In this document: positions 58,907 to 64,000 of the stretch, piece by piece
Numbering within the stretch: the stretch's first letter is position 1
Layout of the letters: each line of letters starts with the position of its first letter
Source: Thinopyrum elongatum
Lineage: Eukaryota; Streptophyta; Magnoliopsida; Poales; Poaceae
Length of the DNA: 64,000 bases
Reading direction: 5' to 3'
Assembly (NCBI GenBank): GCA_011799875.1
Contig: CM022298.1
Location: forward strand, 728,616,135-728,680,134
Program-made: the position numbers and the translations under genes
Notes under the pieces: model-generated
Database searches by the model: none
Told to the model about the DNA's origin: nothing
The model's input: only the letters and a program-made list of their open reading frames with translations

Positions 58907-60195
58907 GATAAATGATGTGGCTCACCGATGTGGATTTTAGTAAAGCACTCATCAGAGATGAAACTACCACACGCGGACCCATTTTTAACCCAGGCGTTAC
59001 ACGTGAACCACACTAGCAGTCACCTGATAGCAATTGTTTTTTTTTAGAAGTGGAGTGCCCCGACCTAGCATCATCACGGTGCACACAACCATCTTCATTA
59101 AACAAAAGAAAGTAGTTTGAGTAGTCCACAAAGTCAACTAAAGGAAAAAAAGATAGACTCAATAGCAATACATGCCCAACGACATGGCAAGAACCACCAT
59201 TGGGGCGTGCTTACTGCTTACAACCAGCCCCGAAGGTATGTCTCTTTAATGTTTTTGTGGTGTTTGACTGCCTTGAATAGATCGCTACCTAGCAATGCCT
59301 GTTTGGCACAAACTACCCCAGATACAATTGGAAATTATGCTTTGTGGCCATATCACCTACACACAACACACATATTCCAGTGATCACACATTACATATAT
59401 GTCTTACAACATTTTGAAACAACATCTTTGCCCCCAGCCATGTGGGTTTTGGTGTTCGTGACAAGAAACTAGGAGGCTAACGATATTCATTTTAAAAAAA
59501 CTGTCGACAGTGGGAGAGGCTCCGACTGACTTTATATTAAGTTCAAAGTTCAGTACAATTACATATGTACAAAGAGGAGGAGGGGGAAGAAAAGGCGTAG
59601 TAGCTAGAGCAAGTACAGAAGCAGGAGAGTAGGGGTGAGGTACACAGAGACTACAGAAGCTACAAGTGGCTACAAGGAGGTCACAAGAGAGTTTAAGGTA
59701 CAATATTCATTTTTCGATAAAGGGTGCTTTTATTAACTCGAATTGTAGCATCAAGTGGATACAAAGCATGATGAGTAACACCAGGCCTCGGCTAACGATA
59801 TTCATGGGTATATGAATATGTTTTTAGTCCGATAGAAGTGAAGTAAAAGTGGTCGGATATCTTTTCTTTATGATTGAGTTATATGGAAGCCGCATTATCA
59901 AGAGAGGTTTTGCGAAGAACAAAGTGTGAGAACCAATGCTTACACAAATCCAAGATACAATCAAAATCCATGAGAGAATCCACCAAAAGGTCAATCCAGA
60001 TCTTTGCATGTTTTCCTTCCTCTTGCTTAGAACAAGTGGTGGGTATTGGAGATGAATTATCTTTGGAGTCAGGAGATTAATTCATGGTAGAGCTGTTATC
60101 GAAGAGTTATATGTCTTTTGATAGGAGTTGACGAATGGTACGTCCTAAACGTATCAATTTATTTTGAAGTTTAATCATGTGTATTACCAATAAAA
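58907..60195. other. Intergenic, repeat fragments
   Basis: The first part continues block iii (GATGTGGCTCACCGATGTGG). Two retroposon-like 3' ends on the minus strand may be present (about 59480-59700 and 59708-59800, the latter starting TTTTTCGATAAAGGG). No gene recognised. Confidence 0.45.
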
Positions 60196-61460
60196 GAGTA
60201 AAATGCATCTCCGATCCTTCAACTTGCAGGCCATGTCTATAACAGTCCTGGTACTCCCATAATGCTTCAGTACAGTCCTTGTACTCGATAATACGGACCA
60301 TGTACGGTCCTAGCGACGCGCAGCCGGTACGTCGCGGGACACGTCAGCACTCAGCAGCGAGCCCCGTCGCTTCGTACGTTCAGCGGACAATTTTGCGCTA
60401 CGGACCCTAAGTGTTTCTTCGTTGCAGATCAACCCCCGCACCTTTAACACGTCATCACGCAGAGGTGCGTCGCCCCCAAATTTTCAATCCCGACCGGCGC
60501 GAAGCCACAAATTCCCCAATTCTCCAAAGCACAGGAACCCTAGAACCATGGCCCGCGAGAGCGAGAGCTTGATTGCCGGCAGCGGCGTGTCCGGTAGCGT
60601 TGTTTTTTTCTCTCGGCCGCGGTGTTGGTCACGCCGTTCGCACCGGCGGATCCGCCCGCTCGCTGGGGAGGTCATTCGCGCAGGAGGTTTGGCGCCGCGG
60701 CGAGCCATGTTTCCGGCCGGAGACAGGGCGTGTGCTCCTCGCGCGGCGAGCCATGTCGCAGGCGACAGAGGGGATGCGTGCAGATGATGGCCAGCTGCGG
60801 CGGAGCCTGGAGCGGCGGCGTGCACGCAAGCGGTCGAGGTTGCCCGTACGTGTGGATGAGACGCGACAGAGCGCCGTTCTGGCCGGCATTCAGGATGGTC
60901 ACCAGATGCTTTTGCACTGTAGTTGGCCTTTGCCCCTCACACCATGTCACACGTGTAGAAACATGTTGCAGTAGTGCACTTGAGTAGTGCTATCGCTGGT
61001 GTGTGCATCGAGGTGGATGGCACTGAACCTGCCGGCGATGCCGGTGGCGCTGGAGTGAACTGTGTTAAATGTGTATAGTCTCCTTTTCTGTATATCCCCA
61101 TTGTATAAGAGATTTCCTGCACTTTACCGGCCACCGCAGCCGCCCTAATCGCCCGAGCGTGGGTCGAAAGAAAGAAAAGGGTACGCCCGAAGTGCTGAAC
61201 TGCAACGAGGAAGGGTGCGGGGGTTGATCTGCAACGAAGAAACAGTCAGGGTTCGTATCGCAAAATTGTCCGCTGAACGTGTGGAGCGACGGGGCTCGCT
61301 GCTGAGTGCTGACGTGTCCCGTGGCATACCGGCTGCGCGTCGCCAGGACCGTACGTGCTCCGTATTATCGAGTACAGGGACTGTACTGAAGCATTATGGG
61401 AGTACCAGGACTGTTATAGACATGGCCTGCAAGTTGAAGGATCGGAGATGCATTTTACTC
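60196..61460. mobile_element. Mutator-like element with long terminal inverted repeats (Pack-MULE candidate)
   Basis: Ends GAGTAAAATGCATCTCCGAT are inverted over about 245 bp each (60196-60441 and 61215-61460) with few mismatches. A perfect 9-bp target duplication CCAATAAAA flanks them (60187-60195 and 61461-61469), the hallmark of Mutator elements. No transposase is present. The interior is GC-rich and gene-like, as in Pack-MULEs that carry host gene pieces. Confidence 0.95.
60442..61214 (+). other. Interior of the Pack-MULE candidate
   Basis: A leader-like stretch ends AACCCTAGAACC before ATG at 60548, which opens a 79-residue frame (MARESESLIAGS...) to 60787. An overlapping frame runs 60622-60987. 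Neither shows a known domain. The GC content and the AACCCTAG start context look like a grass gene 5' region, so a captured gene fragment is likely; the donor is unknown. Confidence 0.45.
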
Positions 61461-61469
61461 CCAATAAAA

Positions 61470-62295
61470 TGCCAGCAGACATAATTCCTTTTTTGTATGC
61501 AGTGTTTTTAGGAATCTTCTAGAACTAAAAAAAGGTTGAAGATAACTTTCGTCTTGCAAAAGGGGGAAGCAGTGGGACCCATCAGGGGTTGGGGCACCCC
61601 TGGGGCATGGACAAAGGCCGGGGAACACCACCCCATGAGCCTCCCCCCTGCCCTCCTCTTTGCCCTTTGGTCACATCACTAATCACTTATATATACCCCT
61701 TGAACTCCAGACTATTTATATCATTTATTTCACTGCCACTACGGAGAGATATTCACGATCCGGAGCGGCCCTTCTAGATCGTTTCTCCAGCACCCTGCCG
61801 GAAGGGAAATACACTGTCAATATCATCATTGAGCTACTCCCCGATGAGGTGTGCATAGTCCAACCATTGGACTATGTGTTTGTAGTAGTAGCGATGTAGC
61901 AATATATTTCTGTCGGATTCAGTGTTTAGATCATATGAGCACCTTACGTAATTACGAACAGGACGTCTCAATCATAACAATAAATTTTGAATTTTTCATG
62001 ACATTTCCTTATCAATTCATGCATACTATATTTGTACTAACCTGCCAACTTGGGACAGTTGCATATTTTAGTGTCCTTGGTGGAGGACCTTCCGAAGCCA
62101 ATAAAAATACAATAGAACTCAGAAGTGCATAATTTCAACGGAGAAGGACACCTGCCAGGGAAGCGCCAGAGGGGGAGCCTGTTGGAGCCACGCACACTAC
62201 CCACATGGCCTCCCACGAGGCCCACTCATGTGGAGTTGTGCCAGTTGAGATGGCCGGAGTTAGTCGGAATCGAAGGCGCGGGTGGCAGAGATTTG

Positions 62296-62298
<3 letters not shown>
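61470..62298. other. Intergenic, no feature recognised
   Basis: Short frames only, no family recognised. A TATATATACCCC phrase lies near 61687-61698 but no gene follows it. Confidence 0.5.

Positions 62299-62379
<81 letters not shown>
62299..62379. repeat. (GA)n microsatellite, about 40 units
   Basis: Uninterrupted GA dinucleotides over about 81 bp. Open frames across it (Arg-Glu repeats) are not genes. Confidence 0.97.
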
Positions 62380-62382
<3 letters not shown>

Positions 62383-62803
62383 TCAAGAGACGCCTTGCTC
62401 GGACTAGGTTTACAAGTAAAACAGAGGATGCATGAGAAGAAGAAAAAACCTGAGACAAGGTAAGGTTGAAAAAAAAAAAACCGAAAGAGGGTGGAGTGTA
62501 TGACATATACGGAGGGAGGAATCATGAAAAATAGCTTTGTACCAACCCTAACTCCCATTTAAATATTTATTAGTTTGTGAAGCATGTTGCTGAAACTGCA
62601 TGAATTGGAAAACTGGAATGTTACTGAAACAATGTTTTTTATTGAAATATGAACTATGTTACCAAAATTTTTCAAAGAATGAAATCTGCCTGAAATAATT
62701 CAAAACAATTGAATAAAAATAATACTCCTTTCGGTCCATATTACTTATCTTAGATTTGTCTAGAAACGGCTAGACATGTATGAAATGCTTTTGATCAGTG
62801 CAT

Positions 62804-62995
62804 TTATTTGCCGCCCTTGTACGATTTAACTGCATACACGGTCTGCACGATATCTGCGACGAGGAGCAAGGTGGCGGTGACGAGGGCAAGGAACGTCCAG
62901 GGGTTGCACAAGTGCTTGGTCATGAGGTAGGCCCACGAATCATAAAGGAAGAAGCGCACACAGTTGGTGCGGCGCTGGGTCATGCAGTAGCCCTC
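62804..62995 (-). pseudogene. DUF247 copy C, C-terminal end cut by an LTR
   Basis: Minus-strand frame ending TAA at 62804-62806 encodes RRTNCVRFFLYDSWAYL, then NPWTFLALVTATLLLVADIV and a Lys-rich tail. This matches the membrane anchor and preceding residues of DUF247 copies A and B. The match stops at 62995, exactly where an LTR starts (TGTTGG at 62996), so the gene was split by insertion. The rest may lie beyond the window. Confidence 0.85.
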
Positions 62996-64000
62996 TGTTG
63001 GAATTTGCTAGTAGGCCTTTGACGCAAAGCCCAACTAAAATTCTGAAATTCTCTTGGCCTATTCATGCATAGTTTATGAGTGGTGTGAGTGGGACTAAAG
63101 TTTAGTCCCACCCCGGAAGTTGAGTGAGACTTGCACCTCTTTATAAGATGAGCTCTTCTACCACTTGTAAAAGCATGAGAAGAGGAGACCTACACGCGCG
63201 CTCCTCCTCCTCGCTCTCCGCGCCGCGCCGCGGGTTGCGGGATTGAGAAAAAATTAATGAGTCATTAATTAATAATTAACGGACGCGTTAATTACTGAAC
63301 CGTTTCCGATTCTTTTGGATCGCGACTCGGACGTGGGATTTACTCCCACGACCTACCCGGCCCGCACTATATAGTCAGGCAGACGTCTACCCTAGCCGCC
63401 GCCGCTTCGTATGGTTTCGCACCACCGTTCCAGATCATTGCGCCCCCACGCAAGTCTTCTCCATCCCTTCTTCCGGCGTGCACCGCGAGAAGGGACAGCA
63501 GGCCTCCGGAACCCCGCCTCTCGTGATCCTGTACAGGAGAGGGGCGATCAGGTTTTTGGGGAGCGCACTCGCGCGACTGCTGGCAGCGACGACTTCGCCA
63601 ACGACGACTTCTTCCCCGACCTCGGCAACCTCATCCTCGACGACATGGGCGACAACCTCAACGCCGGCGGTGCTGCTCCCGCTGCACCGTATGTGATTCT
63701 ATCCTTCTTGTTCGAGATCGTGGTAGAATTCATGTTTCTAGTATGTGCCCTAGATGTGATCTGTTCATCTACTATGCTACTCCCTCCATTCCTTTATGTA
63801 AGGTGTATTATTTTCGGCACGGTGACCAAGGCACATAATTATACACATGTTAGGACGAAATTAACCTTGCCAAAATCATTGATTAGCGGCAACTAAATCA
63901 TTAGTCAAGGAAAGTAAGAGATAAACACAATCAGGAGAGAGATACTTTCCTTTTTTCTCTTTACAAGAAAAGATGCATGCAATCAGGGGAGAGACACTCT
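62996..64000 (+). mobile_element. LTR retrotransposon end, running out of the window
   Basis: Starts TGTTGGAATTTGCTAGTAGG, with TATA-like CTTTATAAGATG at 63140-63151 and a second CTATATAG at 63367-63374, as in a Copia-type LTR on the plus strand. The candidate target sequence before it is CCCTC (62991-62995). Its 3' boundary and coding region are not visible. An Asp-rich frame (63590-63690) has no recognised domain. A MITE begins at 63780. Confidence 0.65.
63780..64000. mobile_element. Stowaway-type MITE, left end only
   Basis: Starts CTCCCTCCATTCCTTTATGT after TA (63778-63779). It resembles the ends of the MITE at 49583; its right end is outside the window. Confidence 0.7.

Noticed and set aside
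62125..62558. Frames of over 100 codons on both strands
   Set aside because: They are produced by the (GA)n microsatellite (Arg-Glu or Ser-Leu repeats).

Overview
This is nuclear DNA of a grass of the wheat/barley tribe (Triticeae). The evidence is spliced plant genes with GT-AG introns, a BARE1/WIS/Angela-type Copia solo LTR, Stowaway and Tourist MITEs beginning with CTCCCTC-type ends, and CACTA subterminal repeats. All recognisable host genes lie on the minus strand.

Layout. 0-9.8 kb: a Copia LTR retrotransposon (172-9844, 5-bp target duplication AACAC). Its gag-pol frame carries one nonsense codon, a poly(T)-headed element sits in one LTR, and a 5'-truncated LINE sits in its leader. 9.8-17.3 kb: two tandem F-box/DUF295 genes, the first broken by a 7-bp deletion and the second intact, separated by a stray copy of the last exon of a STAY-GREEN-LIKE gene. 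17.3-23 kb: a long Gypsy-type LTR with a nested solo LTR. 23.6-30.6 kb: repeat DNA with one CACTA end, tandem repeats, a foldback MITE and a decayed VAP27-like gene fragment. 31.4-36.5 kb: two well-preserved nuclear genes, a STAY-GREEN-LIKE (SGRL) gene and a protein-only RNase P (PRORP) with an unusual 17-residue repeat tail. 36.8-41.4 kb: a complete-ended hAT transposon (8-bp target duplication GCTGTCAT) holding a broken transposase plus two small stand-alone BED-zinc-finger ORFs, each with its own copy of the promoter and 3' region. 44.5-47.7 kb: an eight-exon DUF248-family methyltransferase gene. 48.5-63 kb: a DUF247 cluster with one pseudogene interrupted by a solo LTR and a tiny poly(A) retroposon, one intact gene, an orphan upstream block, a 143-bp tandem array, and a third gene end cut by an LTR at the right edge. 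A Pack-MULE-like element (9-bp target duplication CCAATAAAA) lies at 60.2-61.5 kb.

How it fits together. A segmental tandem duplication explains the left half: unit 1 is F-box copy 1 plus the SGRL 3' end, and unit 2 is F-box copy 2 plus the complete SGRL gene. Later insertions separated the parts. The DUF247 genes are a second local tandem family. SGRL and PRORP are predicted organelle or nuclear housekeeping genes and the methyltransferase is a predicted Golgi protein; nothing suggests they act in one pathway. The most unusual systems are the hAT element with two core-less BED units and the repeat-tailed PRORP. Gene models rest on reading frames and splice sites read by eye.
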